The position numbers and the translations under genes are program-made. A stretch of DNA of 64,000 bases, from NCBI RefSeq assembly GCF_019649055.1, contig NW_026570236.1:1550001-1614000 (forward strand), in the 5' to 3' direction. The notes under the pieces were generated by a model, which searched no databases, was not told the origin of the DNA, and saw nothing but the letters and a program-made list of their open reading frames with translations. The first letter of the stretch is position 1. Every line of letters starts with the position of its first letter. The stretch comes from Paramacrobiotus metropolitanus. Its lineage: Eukaryota; Tardigrada; Eutardigrada; Parachela; Macrobiotidae. Shown here one piece after another: positions 43,581 to 55,300 of this stretch.

Positions 43581-45835
43581 AGACTCATGCTGGCCGTGCT
43601 ACTGGGGCGACGGTGTTCATCCTCCATAAGGGCATCATCCATCAGTTCATTTTCTGTATCAGAACTGTCTCTATTTTCTGTTCCTCGCATCTGGCGACTA
43701 GATTCGTCAGCTGTTCTTTTCAGAATTTGCTGGCGTAAATCTGTTGAGCCATTTTTCCTCTGTTTGGCAGGTGCCGTTTCCCTTGGAATTTGACTTTCTG
43801 ACGATGAACGCAGCATGGTCTGAGCCTCCGAGAATTCGACTCGTGATTCCTGTCTAGGCCTGCGTAATATGCCAGCCGGATTACTACCAGTAGCTATAGG
43901 CTGATCCACGTATGACGAGAAATTTTGGGGATTAAATGGTGTAAACACGGAAGGATGTAATACGTCTCCTGTCGCTACCGGTGCTTCCCTTTGAAAGTAT
44001 CCTTCACCGCCGCCAAGAGCAACATCTGTATTTCGAAGCCGACGAAGTTCGTCATACGCTTGCTTTAGGTCCACTTCCATCTTTGTAAGTTGGTCTTGTT
44101 TTTCATGCCATTCCTTTCGGCATTGCGCATTTTCCTCATACAGCCGATTACACCTTTCAGACTTTTCATATGCGTCAGCCTGTGCTGTATTTTTTGCTTG
44201 AATCGCATTCTCACAATTATCACATCTTTTATCCTTTTTCGAATCTTTTAATTCCTTTTGGGCCTTTTGAACATTCTCTCGCTCTGTAGTCAACAGACCC
44301 TGCAACCTCTCAATTTCCTTTTGGGACGTATCATCCTTTTCCTTGGGAATATGCATCGGGCCGACCGAAGACTTATTGTTGAGCTGGACTCTCGCATGCG
44401 TGAGATCCCGTTGGGGAGACTCTTCAGCGTCCTTAGCCCGCTTCTTTTCGTCATCCAAGTCTTTGGTAAGTTTCGTGACCAGGCTCTGCGCATCCGTCAA
44501 ATTTTTATTAGTTAATTTATGCGCATCTTTCTCAGAATTACAATCTTTCTGAGCTTTCGACAGCTTCTGGTTCAAATCAGTTATTTGTTTCGTTAAATCC
44601 GGTGCCGGTTGCGCACTGAGGCCATCAATCGTAGCTTTCGCGTTTGAAGGATCTCTCTGGGCATCTTCCAACTGTTTTTCCAATTTGCGATTCGTGTCTG
44701 TTAAAGTATCGCGCTCATCTTTCATTGCGTTAAACGCAGCCTCCGCATTTCTGTTGGCTTCTCTTAAATCATGCAGATTAGTGTTTGCTATACGTATTTC
44801 GTTAGCCAATCTATCATTTTCCGTTTGTTCATTATCGAATTTAATCCGCATTTCATTAAAATCGTTTTGGAATTTCAGCTTTTCATTTCGTTCTGCATCG
44901 ACGCGGGCGTCTAACGACATAGTATTACCCATTTCATCTACTTTTGTTTTTGTGGATGCGATGAGCGTGCGGAGACTTTGGATCAATACGGGCATGGTTT
45001 GCCGGACTATCAAGCCCACATCCTGGTCAGTTTCTGCCGCAGCCAACTGCTCATCGACTTCCCTAGCTTGAGTAAGGAAGTCCTCATCTGGTTGCTCAAA
45101 ATCTTTTTCTGACACAAAACTATGTAATTTTAGCTGTGCCGGGTGGAATGTCATTGTTCCACCACGAATGCTTTTGCTTACTCTTGTTTCTGATCCCTCG
45201 GATATGTCTGCTTTATCCGCAGCCGCCAACGCTATCAAATTATTGTCCGACTGGGACGACTGGGGTTCTGTCTGGCTCTCGGCCACGCTTGGAGTTTCCG
45301 ATATGGGCTCATCCAGTATTGCACCGGATGCCTGGGCTGGAATTCTCTCCTTGGCACCGCGCGTGACGCGCTCATTTACTGCCTGTTTTTTTGGAGTTTT
45401 TCCGGTTGCTTTTGACGCTGTTAGTGCAGCTTGGGCCGCCTCTCTGCGTCTATTCAAATCTTCCGTATATTCTGGCAGCCACCTGTTTGCATCCTGCAAA
45501 GCAGCTTTAAACTGCTCGTAGGTGATGTCCAGGTAAGCTTCAGGGATACATCCCTCGTACTCAATCCAGGGTTTAAAATGTGCCGGTAATCTCGTTTTGG
45601 AATTTAAATACCGTCTGATTTCCTGGTAGTCAATCCATGACTTTCCACAGAATGCATCTTGTGCTTCTGGTGGTTCAACGTTAAGAGCAAGGTACATCAC
45701 ATTCAACGGAATTTCTTTTGCGTTGAATTTAAACCTTGTCTGGGCTCTCGACCCATCATACGCCCCAATGATCACTTTGTTGTCTGGGATTTTACGCGGT
45801 GGTGGGCGATTTCTAGGAATCGAACCGCCCGACAT
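43547..45835 (-). CDS. First ORF of the element: long coiled-coil protein, 762 aa
   Basis: Starts MSGGSIPRNRPPPRKIPDNK. A globular N-terminal part (to about residue 150: YLALNVEPPEAQDAFCGKSW, LPAHFKPWIEYEGCIPEAY) is followed by an acidic/polar linker and about 350 residues of heptad-rich coiled coil (LRTLIASTKTKVDEM, LEKQLEDAQRD, RCNRLYEENAQCRKEWHEKQ). The coil contains a CDNCENA pair. The end is Ser-rich and charged. I know of no Ty3/Gypsy gag with this architecture; it may be an extra structural protein ahead of the capsid gene. It takes the usual gag position after the leader. Confidence 0.6.
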   Translation of the reverse strand: MSGGSIPRNRPPPRKIPDNKVIIGAYDGSRAQTRFKFNAKEIPLNVMYLALNVEPPEAQDAFCGKSWIDYQEIRRYLNSKTRLPAHFKPWIEYEGCIPEAYLDITYEQFKAALQDANRWLPEYTEDLNRRREAAQAALTASKATGKTPKKQAVNERVTRGAKERIPAQASGAILDEPISETPSVAESQTEPQSSQSDNNLIALAAADKADISEGSETRVSKSIRGGTMTFHPAQLKLHSFVSEKDFEQPDEDFLTQAREVDEQLAAAETDQDVGLIVRQTMPVLIQSLRTLIASTKTKVDEMGNTMSLDARVDAERNEKLKFQNDFNEMRIKFDNEQTENDRLANEIRIANTNLHDLREANRNAEAAFNAMKDERDTLTDTNRKLEKQLEDAQRDPSNAKATIDGLSAQPAPDLTKQITDLNQKLSKAQKDCNSEKDAHKLTNKNLTDAQSLVTKLTKDLDDEKKRAKDAEESPQRDLTHARVQLNNKSSVGPMHIPKEKDDTSQKEIERLQGLLTTERENVQKAQKELKDSKKDKRCDNCENAIQAKNTAQADAYEKSERCNRLYEENAQCRKEWHEKQDQLTKMEVDLKQAYDELRRLRNTDVALGGGEGYFQREAPVATGDVLHPSVFTPFNPQNFSSYVDQPIATGSNPAGILRRPRQESRVEFSEAQTMLRSSSESQIPRETAPAKQRKNGSTDLRQQILKRTADESSRQMRGTENRDSSDTENELMDDALMEDEHRRPSSTASMSLCPEILSWRNG

Positions 45836-46619
45836 TTCTGCTTTTTATTTTAAATAACCTTTGCGGCTATTAAAATAATACTTACAGTAGCGATTGTGCT
45901 ACTGTTTCCGAAATTGCAATTGTGCAATTACTACTACGTCACCTCCCAATCCTCCTTTTAGGTTTGAATTGTTAAGTGAGTTTTAAACGCAGACGACCTT
46001 TGCGGTTTCGACTGTAACAACTTCCTAAAATTACGCTGCTGCACTTTGCGTGCTACAGTAATTTTAGAATTCACAGGTCAATCACCGTTTGCCGGTGTTT
46101 ACCTTTTCACGGTCAACTCTCTCTAGCTGCTGATTTTGGCTACCGCTTGCGGCTTGCCTTTATCAGTCTGCTGGAGATCGTTATCTCACCTGGCCACTGA
46201 CAATGGCTCGGTGCTTACTATCTGATCTATCTGCAGGCCAGGTACACTGACACTGCAGATTACGCTTTATTCGCCGCGGTTACTGCTTTGCGCAGACAAC
46301 CCGGAAATTACCCACACAGACACCGATTAATTACACAGCCGACCTTTAAGGTTTCGACTGTTTATTCCTACGGTCCAATTTAAATTATGTTAATTTAATT
46401 GGCGAGGAAGCTCACCAGTGAGGAAGCTCACAATTGCGAGGAAGCTCGCTAAAAATAAATCAACTAGGCCAGATCGGGAACGCTGACCTCCTTCGGCGTA
46501 CCTTTGCGGTTCGACGCCTTTCAAAAACGGACCACTTTTACCATCAATAAATTACCATCAAACTTTCCACCAATAATTTTCGTTACATCGGGAAAATTAA
46601 AAGACACCGGTGGGCGCCA
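45836..46619 (-). promoter_or_regulatory. Primer site and leader of the element, with short repeats
   Basis: Just inside the 5' LTR, the minus strand begins TGGCGCCCACCGGTG (46619-46605). TGGCGCCC pairs with the 3' end of a tRNA-Lys-type acceptor, so this is the likely primer-binding site. The 780-bp leader has three GAGGAAGCTC repeats (about 46402-46450) and four CCTTTGCGGT-type repeats (about 45855, 45995, 46341 degenerate, 46501), on the plus strand as written. They could act in packaging or translation. Confidence 0.6.
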
Positions 46620-47191
46620 TGTCGTGTATAAGCGTTCACGCCGGTTAAGGCTCCATGAACAATCTTTACTCTTCCACGCCTGTAATGCTCAATCGGTAGG
46701 CACTCGTACTCTCAAACTGTAACAGAAGAACTATGGTGGAGATATGACGAACGTTTCAGGATCACGAAGATCAGGAATCCCTCAGGAACACGCTAACCAC
46801 AACTTCCGGTCGTAAGTCCTGTGAGGATCGGCAAGAGCTAGGACGATTGTGTCACGAGCAAACCTGTATTCTATGCAATAATCCGGGAGCGATCACGTAC
46901 ACCAGAAGGAACAAGTATTGCTGTCTCTTTATCCAATTCACATCACAGTTCACAACGCTAGGAAATTGTAATTAGAAGCAGTCTCAGAAGTAAATCTCAG
47001 ACTACTGATACCGATATTAGGCATCACAAGAACTTATATAGACTTCGCGTTATGACATCATATACATCGCTAGTAAAGAGAACAGCAAATCACAGCATTG
47101 ATTGACTAGATTATCCGTTGTGTTGCAGGTGGAAGGCGGACAGTCAGCATCCGTACGTACATCCGGCGTATGATCCTACTCCCATACGTCA
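46620..47191 (-). repeat. 5' LTR of the giant element
   Basis: Nearly identical to 22959-23530. On the minus strand it has TATATAAG (47040-47033) and, further on, AGTAAA (46670-46665), a possible variant poly(A) signal. It lies 14 bp past the stop codon of cyclase copy 2 and in the same orientation. Confidence 0.92.
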
Positions 47192-47205
47192 ATATGATGT
47201 CAGCT

Positions 47206-50200
47206 CTAATATTTCAACCACTTAGGCAGAGATTTAGCCCGAATGCTTTCTCCTGCAGGTATTACAGTAATTTCATTATAGTTGTAAAATGGTAGACGCG
47301 CTCTGCTTTTTAGCCAAAACGTATTCATCTGGCCTTTCCCTTTAACCTCTACTAAACCTCTTGGTTCAAAATTAAAATCACGATCATCAAATTCTTGAAG
47401 GAGGCGCCTGGAATCCGAGCTTATATGGACGCGCCCCGGTATTCCTTGACTGCACATCCGGGCTGCTACATTAATTGTGTCACCGAACCTAGAAAACCAA
47501 GAAACTTAATTTAGGCATGATGTTTAAACGCCTTGATAAAAATCCGGTGCGTAAATCTGCATTTTAATGAAGGAAGAAGCGACAAACTGAGCAACATTAA
47601 CAGTCTCACAAGCAGTAGCGAGGTCTTTTAACTCCAATAACTCCTGCCGCACATGGACCTACGAAGACATTTCAATAATATGACTGTACGGTTTTTGTGC
47701 AATTTAAACTGAACGACGATGCTGACCGGAGTGGACGCCAGTTTTCAAGCGCAGTGCGCCAAGTATGCCCAGTGTCGGTTCCAGTTCCAAGATTTTTAAA
47801 GCAAAATTTGCAATTCGATGGACATGAAGACTACCGATCCGATTGGGTAATCCACTGGCCACCTATTCAAATACACCATGGTCACCATACAGTACCCCAA
47901 TCACGCTGGTTTTTACGGTTGTCTTTAGGACTTAATAATACCGCTCGACGTCTTAATCTATACACTTCATAATATTGTACTGCATGAATCGCATTCCGGC
48001 TTAGTCTGTACTTCTGTACTTGGAGTTGTGCATCGAGTATACTCGTACAACATGTAAGTCAGCGGAATATATAGGCTTCTAAAACGAACAGCAGCGAACA
48101 CTTTTCAACAAAATAATACTAACTAATACTAACCAGAAATGAATCACCGACAGCCTCAACTTTGTAGACGTCATACGTCGTAGACATGGCGTCGAAAAAG
48201 TCTTCCACTTTCGATATCAAACCAAAGGTCTCGTGGGGCGGTTGAAAGGGAAGAAGGGTGGCAAAGCCGAAGAGGTCAGTGAACATGATTGACACACTAT
48301 CAAAGAGCTCCGGTTGTACGTCTAGACCAGTGCGGAGCTTTCCCACTATTTCTCTAGAGGCGCCCCAAAATGGTCCAGTGATTAGGATATATTCGCAAAA
48401 GATCAGTAAAGGCGAGCGTCAACCAGATCGACCAGTTGAACCACTGAAAAACTCACTTGGGAAGAAATTGACGGATGAGTGCATCACAACGGTTCCTTTC
48501 GTCCTTTAAAGCCTTGGTCCTGGCGGCCACTTCCTGCTCCAGTTGGCCCGAATACGAACACAGACGGTGATGGATTTTATCGAATAATTTGTAATGAATC
48601 ATTTCGGGCGCCAGCGCAGTGAAGATCGAGGTCAGCGCATAACGGAGCGTCTTGACGGTTGGTCTGGCCAATGGATCTCGCCTCAAGCAAGACAAAATCA
48701 CATCGCTAAATTCCAGCACTTCGGTAATTTCCACGGCACAGATCAACGGGTTCATCGGGCTGTCCATGCTTATTGCAGACTTACTATCTGCATGAAAAAA
48801 CGGCTTTTTTGAACCCAGTAATTTTAAACCCAGTTTTGTACTGGACAGCTTCATATCATGTTTGGCGTTGCAAAAACCGTATATTCTTATCACCTACCGA
48901 ACATGTTCTGAACTTTCCGTATTAGCGCGCCCCTGGTGAGGATATCGTAGAGAAGCAGTCCAATGGAAAATATATCGGTTGCCTGCGTGGCCTTGATACT
49001 GTATGGGTCTTTACTGTCGGCCTGTTCTGCGTCGGGTGCCACCCAAAAATAATGCTCCCAAATGGCATTATTGGGACAGCGCCGTTCCATATTGCTGCCG
49101 ACGATGGTTCCCAGTTCGGTCCGTATCCTGTCGCTGGCCAAATGCATTAGCTTCAGTGTGAAGTGTTTATCCAACCAGCAGTTAAACGTGCTCAGTCGAC
49201 CATGGTAAGTGAACATGGAGTGATGGATGAAGTCCAAGGCCTAACGTGAAAGACACCGATTATTACCGAGATGTCAGTAAAAAGCATTTTACTGAATAAC
49301 AAGGGAAAACCAATCTAACACGGCTTACGTCCAAAAGATCCACAATCAACGAACTCGTAAAAGCAAAATCCTTGCTAATCGGGTTTCGATAAGCATCAGG
49401 AAGCGTACCTCGAGCTGGACAGGAAAATACAACAAACACCGTGAAACTGTCGATACCGCTCAGTTCAATGCTCAGCCCGTAAAATCGGCAGAGGTTCTGG
49501 TGCTCTAAACCGCGGTACTGTAATCACATAAAGCATCTTTTGTTGTTCATATTAATTGGTAAGACATCCGCAAATTTTACGATTGCAGAGGTCACTGACT
49601 GCAAAGGATGCAAAGATCCATACCATTTTTAACAATTTCAATAGGTTGCCGTTGACAAAGAGTTCTTCGAAAGTCAGTATGCCTTCTCCAAGCGCTACCG
49701 GAGAGCAGACGACAGCTTTGCCTTGATAGGATGCAAATCGAACAGTCCCATTCTGTCAGAACAGTAAAAACAATGAATGCATTAAGTGCTGCACTTTCTT
49801 CAGACAGATTGGTCGAAAGGAAATCGAAACGTTTGTAATTGCGCTTACCGACTCAGACACGGCGTTTGAGATGATTTCTTTACAGGACTTTTTGCGAGCA
49901 ACAAAGATCGAGGATGCATGCGAATGCCAAAATGAGGGCGATTGCAGTTCGTCTGTATCAACCTGCCACCATGGATCCAGCAGTAACTGCTCCTCATTTC
50001 GTAACTTAGTGTACCTATTGAACGTGGGCAAAATATGGCCGACTACTTATTAAAACCCAATGCGAAAAAACCGTACCTGGCGTAAAAGATGCAGAAGACA
50101 ATAGCGCAGAGCGAAAAGCCAAATAGCGTAAAAATTATCACATAAGTCCACGTATCGCTTCCTAAAGGAATAATTCTCCGGGCACATAGGTGAACTGACA

Positions 50201-52306
50201 CGGTTGACCTTTTAAACGCCTACTTACTAGCCGATAAACAAGACGGGCTGTTGTTCAAGTAACCACAGAATGGTCGATTGGGTGGCGGAAATTGTTTGCT
50301 GGAATTCGCCCAATTCGTCAAATTCACCACCCCTTGCAAATATTCGCTGTTACCAATTTTGGTCAATAAAGGCTGAAACAGATACAAAGCTGCAACAACG
50401 TATTGTGTCTGGATTACTCTTAACTGCATTACCGTTCGAACTCCGGATGAACTGAAATAGGTAACAACAAAATCCGTGCGTCTTTGCCCAGTGTTGTCGA
50501 TGTACATACTACCGTAATCATCCGTGTACGTTCGATTGAGAAAGAGACGGGCAATGGCGCTGCCATCGCGATAATCCAGATCACCAGCACCCGATAAGGA
50601 ATCATTGAGAAACTGCAGAAGTGACATCTTCCGTTAAACAGTTTCATTAGAGCTTAATTAACTAGCGGGAGCGGTAATCTTAACGTGACCGGTCGACAGC
50701 CTTATCTCAAAGCGAGACAACACGCAACGCCGATCCGTTGCAGTGGTTGTATCTACGATGCCGTTCTTACCTGAGCCGTTGCCAAAATGGCCCAGTAGCT
50801 GCTGACAATATTGGGGAAGCTCTGCGATCGAATGTCACAACAGTAATCGCAGCAGATAATACCTTGACTGGCGTCGTAAGAGCGACAGCTGAATTGCAAT
50901 TGTACCTGATCGGAGATGTTGTACGTAAAGTTGTAATCGCGTGCGGAACGTTGAACAAACTGCATTCCCAAATCTAAATTGGGTGGCATATCGACGTCCT
51001 CCGGTTGCACCATGAGCAGCGACCGGAATGCCGTAAATGCAATCTAGAACGAATATGCATACTGTAGCAACTTTAACAGGTAACCATTCTTCCATTTACG
51101 GTATCATCATCATTGTTGTATTTCCAGTGGAAGTTTCCAAGGATCGGTTTATTTCGCATGGTTTCCAGACCAATGTACACCTAAATTTGTGAAAGAAATG
51201 TGGACTAAACGCAGAGTTGCTAAGGTCAACGCCTCATACATAATCTCCATTGGTCATGTCCATTTGATGCGCCACTATCTGCAAAAGCGATTAGAAAATA
51301 CGGTAGCCTAAGAAACATTCAGTTTGTAGTTAGTTTTATGTGGGTTTACCAATAATTCGCGTAGAAGTGCGGCATGCCCGAAAACCAGAACAACTGCAAA
51401 TAAACTTTCGTTAAAGCTAGCGGAGCAGCAAAGAAGCAGAGCCATCTAACCTCGGCTGACTTTGGCTATGTCCTGTAATACCGATCCAAAATTACCAAAC
51501 GGAACACCGGGACGTGGTGCGATTTTTCGGACATACTGCGTTGTGTTGGGCTGCTTTTTTAGGTCTTCAAGTACGAACCCAGCAACAATGCCGTACACGG
51601 ACGGTCCGATCGTATCAATAACCACAAACGTAGTGGTCCACCGGAATTTATTCAGCATGTCCACATAGAGTTGCGAACACTGCGCGGTCGAAAAATCGTT
51701 CACCGCAATCCACGTGGGATTACGAATGCGATCACTAATTTGTGAGTTTGCTGATAATCTGCAACACATCAACATTAACTCACGCCTGTAACATAAATCG
51801 CGGTTTTAATTAAAGGAATACGATCTGTGAAATTATACACACGTGGAGATCCATAGGGTATTCCATCTTCTCATAAAGTAAGGCATCTCGGTGTTTTCAA
51901 GGCAGGCTACCACAAACAACAAAAACTGAAACAGCTATATCTAGATGCTAGCTGAAATAATATTCCGTAAGATCTTCCTACCGCCATTGACATATATGGT
52001 CGTGTCGTTAATATTTCGTCGTCGATAGTGCCAATCGGAAATCATCCCTACCGCGGCGTCTTCCATATCCGCACAGGTCACTTGTACGCGATCATACAGC
52101 AACGTCAGCTTAAACCGCATGGTAGCGGCATACTTCTGCTGTACATATTCTATGCCGATGGATAATCCCGGTCCACTGTAGGGAAGCGATCCGTAACCGA
52201 TCGGATTGACGCGACTCACGGCCACAATGCTGATATTCAGAACCGGCGCCAAATTCACGTGGCGGCTTAGCAGCAGTAAAAACAATGGTTTAACGATAAG
52301 ATGCAT
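47206..52306 (-). CDS. Receptor guanylate cyclase, copy 2 (cyclase site intact)
   Basis: Paralogue of copy 1 with the same exon plan. Exon 1 (52306-51982) starts MHLIVKPLFLLLLSRHVNLA, a signal peptide, then the ligand-binding domain. Later ectodomain parts include NKFRWTTTFVVID (about 51640) and PPPNRPFCGYLNNSP (about 50260). A transmembrane stretch lies near 50130-50080. The kinase-homology region reads DPWWQVDTDELQSPS and FTYHGRLSTFNCWLDKHF. The dimerising helix reads LEQEVAARTKALKDE. Cyclase exons 48353-48134, 47862-47727, 47658-47610 and 47488-47206 have the same lengths and phases as in copy 1 (220, 136 and 49 bp for the first three). The metal motif FTDLFGF and KVEAVGDSF keep both Asp residues, so the enzyme should make cGMP. 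The frame is open to the TAG at 47206-47208. The LTR element begins 14 bp beyond, so the coding part is spared but the 3' UTR is cut. Confidence 0.85.
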
Positions 52307-55300
52307 CGTGTAATTTTTGTGGCTGCGAGGTGGCGGCATCCATGTAAATATTGCTGTTGTGTAGAGACTGAACACGCTGAATAGTGTAAGTAACCCGGTC
52401 TACTGCGCACTATGTAGCATGGCTGTAATTCCCAACAAATTCCGACAAGATTTTACAATAGATAATAGGTTGATGAGGTGGAAGGCTGAAATTCTCCAGG
52501 AGAACAGGGAATGCACAGCAAAACCCATGCCATGCGGCGATGCGACAGACGAAGATGGAGGTCACAAAAACGTGATTTCTAATCTGTTCCGTGCATGGAC
52601 GCTTGTAAGGGTTGCACGGAAAATCTTCGCCTTAACATTTACATCATCTAATACATCGCCCACCTTAAAGATTATGCAACTGTAAGATGTCGTCAGTACC
52701 TCAAGACATACGCATATCTTCAACAAAGTAATATTCTATTCTCCGCTTACATCCCTAACCTTGTATCCACAACTACAGTAGCCTATAGACACAAATATAG
52801 CATGGTCTGTCGTTCTCTCCGGATTAGCCGCTTATAATGTCTCCAAATGTCGATTAGCTAATTAGACGCTGGTATTTGCGACGCTGTTGTTACATGCGCC
52901 GCTTACCATGTTTATGCTTCGTTCTCGTGATTTCGTGAGAACGATATACGTATCATGTTGCGTACAGTACTGCCTTGAGGCCATTTTTTTGCTCTACGAG
53001 TAGTAATAGTTAATATTGCGACACTTATGCATAGAATAAGTAAGTTAGAGGGCACTGGAATTTGCTTGGGACAATGAAAGGGAAAGCGTTGCAAACAAAA
53101 TGCTTCATTAAATTTTAGTTGGCATCGTATATCAATATAATGCTGTAAAGAAATCCTGTAGCCCACACAACAGCGTTACCATACTTTTAGTTGTTACAGA
53201 AAACGAAATGAAAACATAATTAGAAATATGTTTCTAATTATGGACAAGTCAGTTCACAAAAATACGGGATATAAATATATACTCAACAAAGAACGATTGT
53301 ACAAAAGTATTCTTTTGTACAATTGTGTGTACAATTGTACAATGATTGTACAAAGAACGATTGCAGAAAAGTATTACTGGTTGCGCGCGTGCTTGTACTT
53401 ACATAGTACTTCGATGTATGGCACAAAGCAAAAATGCAGAATGATGATATTTTCAGGGGGAACCAAACCAATTAAACCGCAAAGCATGTAGAGATAGCAA
53501 ATAATTTGTGTGACACATTTCTGTACTTTCCCAATAATATTAAACAAGGAAAACCAGATACATTTAGCAGTCATAATACAGCTAAACTATCCACTGCGTT
53601 TTATGGTAATACTAAAATTAATGAAAGATGGTTGTGGGTTTGTAAAGAAATAGACTCGGGATCTGGAAATATATAACATAATGTATACTTGCAATAGATA
53701 CACTACTCGTAAGGATCTTTCCGAAATGCATGTAACGTTCTATAAGAACGGAAGAAAATTTCTTTCTTCGTCATGGACATCTGTCTTAGCGCGTGGTGAA
53801 TAGCCACCAAGCAGAATCTTTACCGGAAGCATCAGAGACAAGTGAGCGCACCTGTATTCCAGACATACGACGACAGTATGTAGGATTATTTTTACAAGGT
53901 AATTTAATTTCCGTGACGTTCCGACAAATACCGGTAGATGTACCTGCTTCATCCATGTCAGTTTTGCCTATGTGACGTGCATCGAATGGCGATAATTACC
54001 TCCGGATAAGCGCAAAATTTGGGGTGCGCTCAAAGTCAAAATAATAATCCCAAAGCTGCGCTTTAAGTCGTACATTGTCTGTGCAAATTATATTTAACGC
54101 AAGACGGAGACTTCGTACCAATATATTAATGCTTTTATCATTGTGCTGTGTGAAACTTGGGTGCTGGTTTATGTACTACACTGAATAAGCACAACTGCCA
54201 CAACCAAAAAAAGTACCGTTTGTGTCACTTCGTACTCCAAAAAACCCGACCACGGTACAAAGCAGATAACATATGTACTGCCACGTTCATAATTTCAAAT
54301 GATTATCGCTGTTCAGTTATTACAAATTTTATTTAATAATTATCAAATTTATGTTCAGTTTTTAAACGGCTATAAGCGCGTTCAAAAATCGACGTTTCAA
54401 GCGTATCACGCACAGGAAGTACTGTGATTGTGGAATTCCGTTTTATCTACAGGCTATGTACGTTGTAATAACAGATTTCGCTCTATATGTACACTGGTAT
54501 CAGAAGAACATGGAGCGCAACACAAATTTAAAAAAAAAAACGGAAACCTCTGACGCAAAATACAACACTAATGAGCAATGATTACACATAAATGGCACGA
54601 TCCAGACACTCCAGGGTTCAACGGCTATATGGAACGACGTTTAATGTTAAACGATTTGTGGCAATGTAATATAATATATTATTTACTGGCAATAGTGTGT
54701 CGAAACCGATACCGGGTGATGTGAACTCTGCACTCGTTTTATTGTAATGATAATGTCGTTTTCCGGCAAACTCCTTATTACTGTGTTGGCCAGACAGAAT
54801 CAAAATGCGTCAAAGAAGGTGTCTACATAATTAAAATTATGTTTGTTACTTGTTTGCATTTGATCCGACGATTTACGGAGCGGTGCAAGCATTTTCAGAA
54901 GAGATAAACTGCCGGTTGTAAACCGAGCCGAGGACGCACCCGGCGCCCGTAAAAGAGAAACCCGTAAATCACATTAGCCAGTGTGACGTTACTTTGCTTT
55001 ACTTCCGCTTTTGAGTAGGTCACAATCTTAAGATAACGCTTACGCTCCTAACTCATTCATGTGCAAATAACTCGAACAAATTACGCCATCCTCTAAGCCG
55101 CTCAATAATTAAATCTGGGTACACGTTATGCATACATTTTCAGTTATAAATTAACACATATTTTTAGAATTTCGGGCAACTTATATATTTTTAAACCGAC
55201 TACAAGTAAGAATAACGTTTTTAATTTTTATGTCACTATAGCTAATTGTTCTGGAATCGGAACATGTTTTTTACGGGTAGCAGTCTAAAAAACGGCGCGC

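Larger units (their letters stand above)
22959..47191 (-). mobile_element. Giant Ty3/Gypsy-type LTR retrotransposon, 24.2 kb
   Basis: Two 572-bp LTRs (TG...CA) bound the element, flanked by a 4-bp ATAT target-site duplication (22955-22958 and 47192-47195; 5 bp AATAAT-type overlap is possible because the end base is ambiguous). It is read on the minus strand: 5' LTR, a Lys-type primer site, leader, coiled-coil ORF, capsid-like gag, aspartic protease, RT, RNase H, integrase, accessory ORFs, a tRNA-like array, an antisense gene pair, more accessory ORFs, then the 3' LTR. RT/integrase motifs and their order are of Ty3/Gypsy type. The LTRs differ at only about 3-4 places, so insertion was recent. 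It looks nearly whole, with perhaps two or three breaks in the pol part. No second LTR pair was seen inside, so it reads as one element. The length is far above the usual 5-12 kb. Confidence 0.85.

Noticed and set aside
22959-47191. Polinton or other DNA virus-like element, because of size and many ORFs
   Set aside because: TG...CA LTRs, short target duplication, primer site and RT/RNase H/integrase order identify an LTR retroelement; no PolB or packaging ATPase was seen.
47206-52306. Cyclase copy 2 as a gene inactivated by the insertion
   Set aside because: The LTR lies beyond the stop codon and the traced cyclase exons are open with matching phases, so only the 3' UTR is affected.
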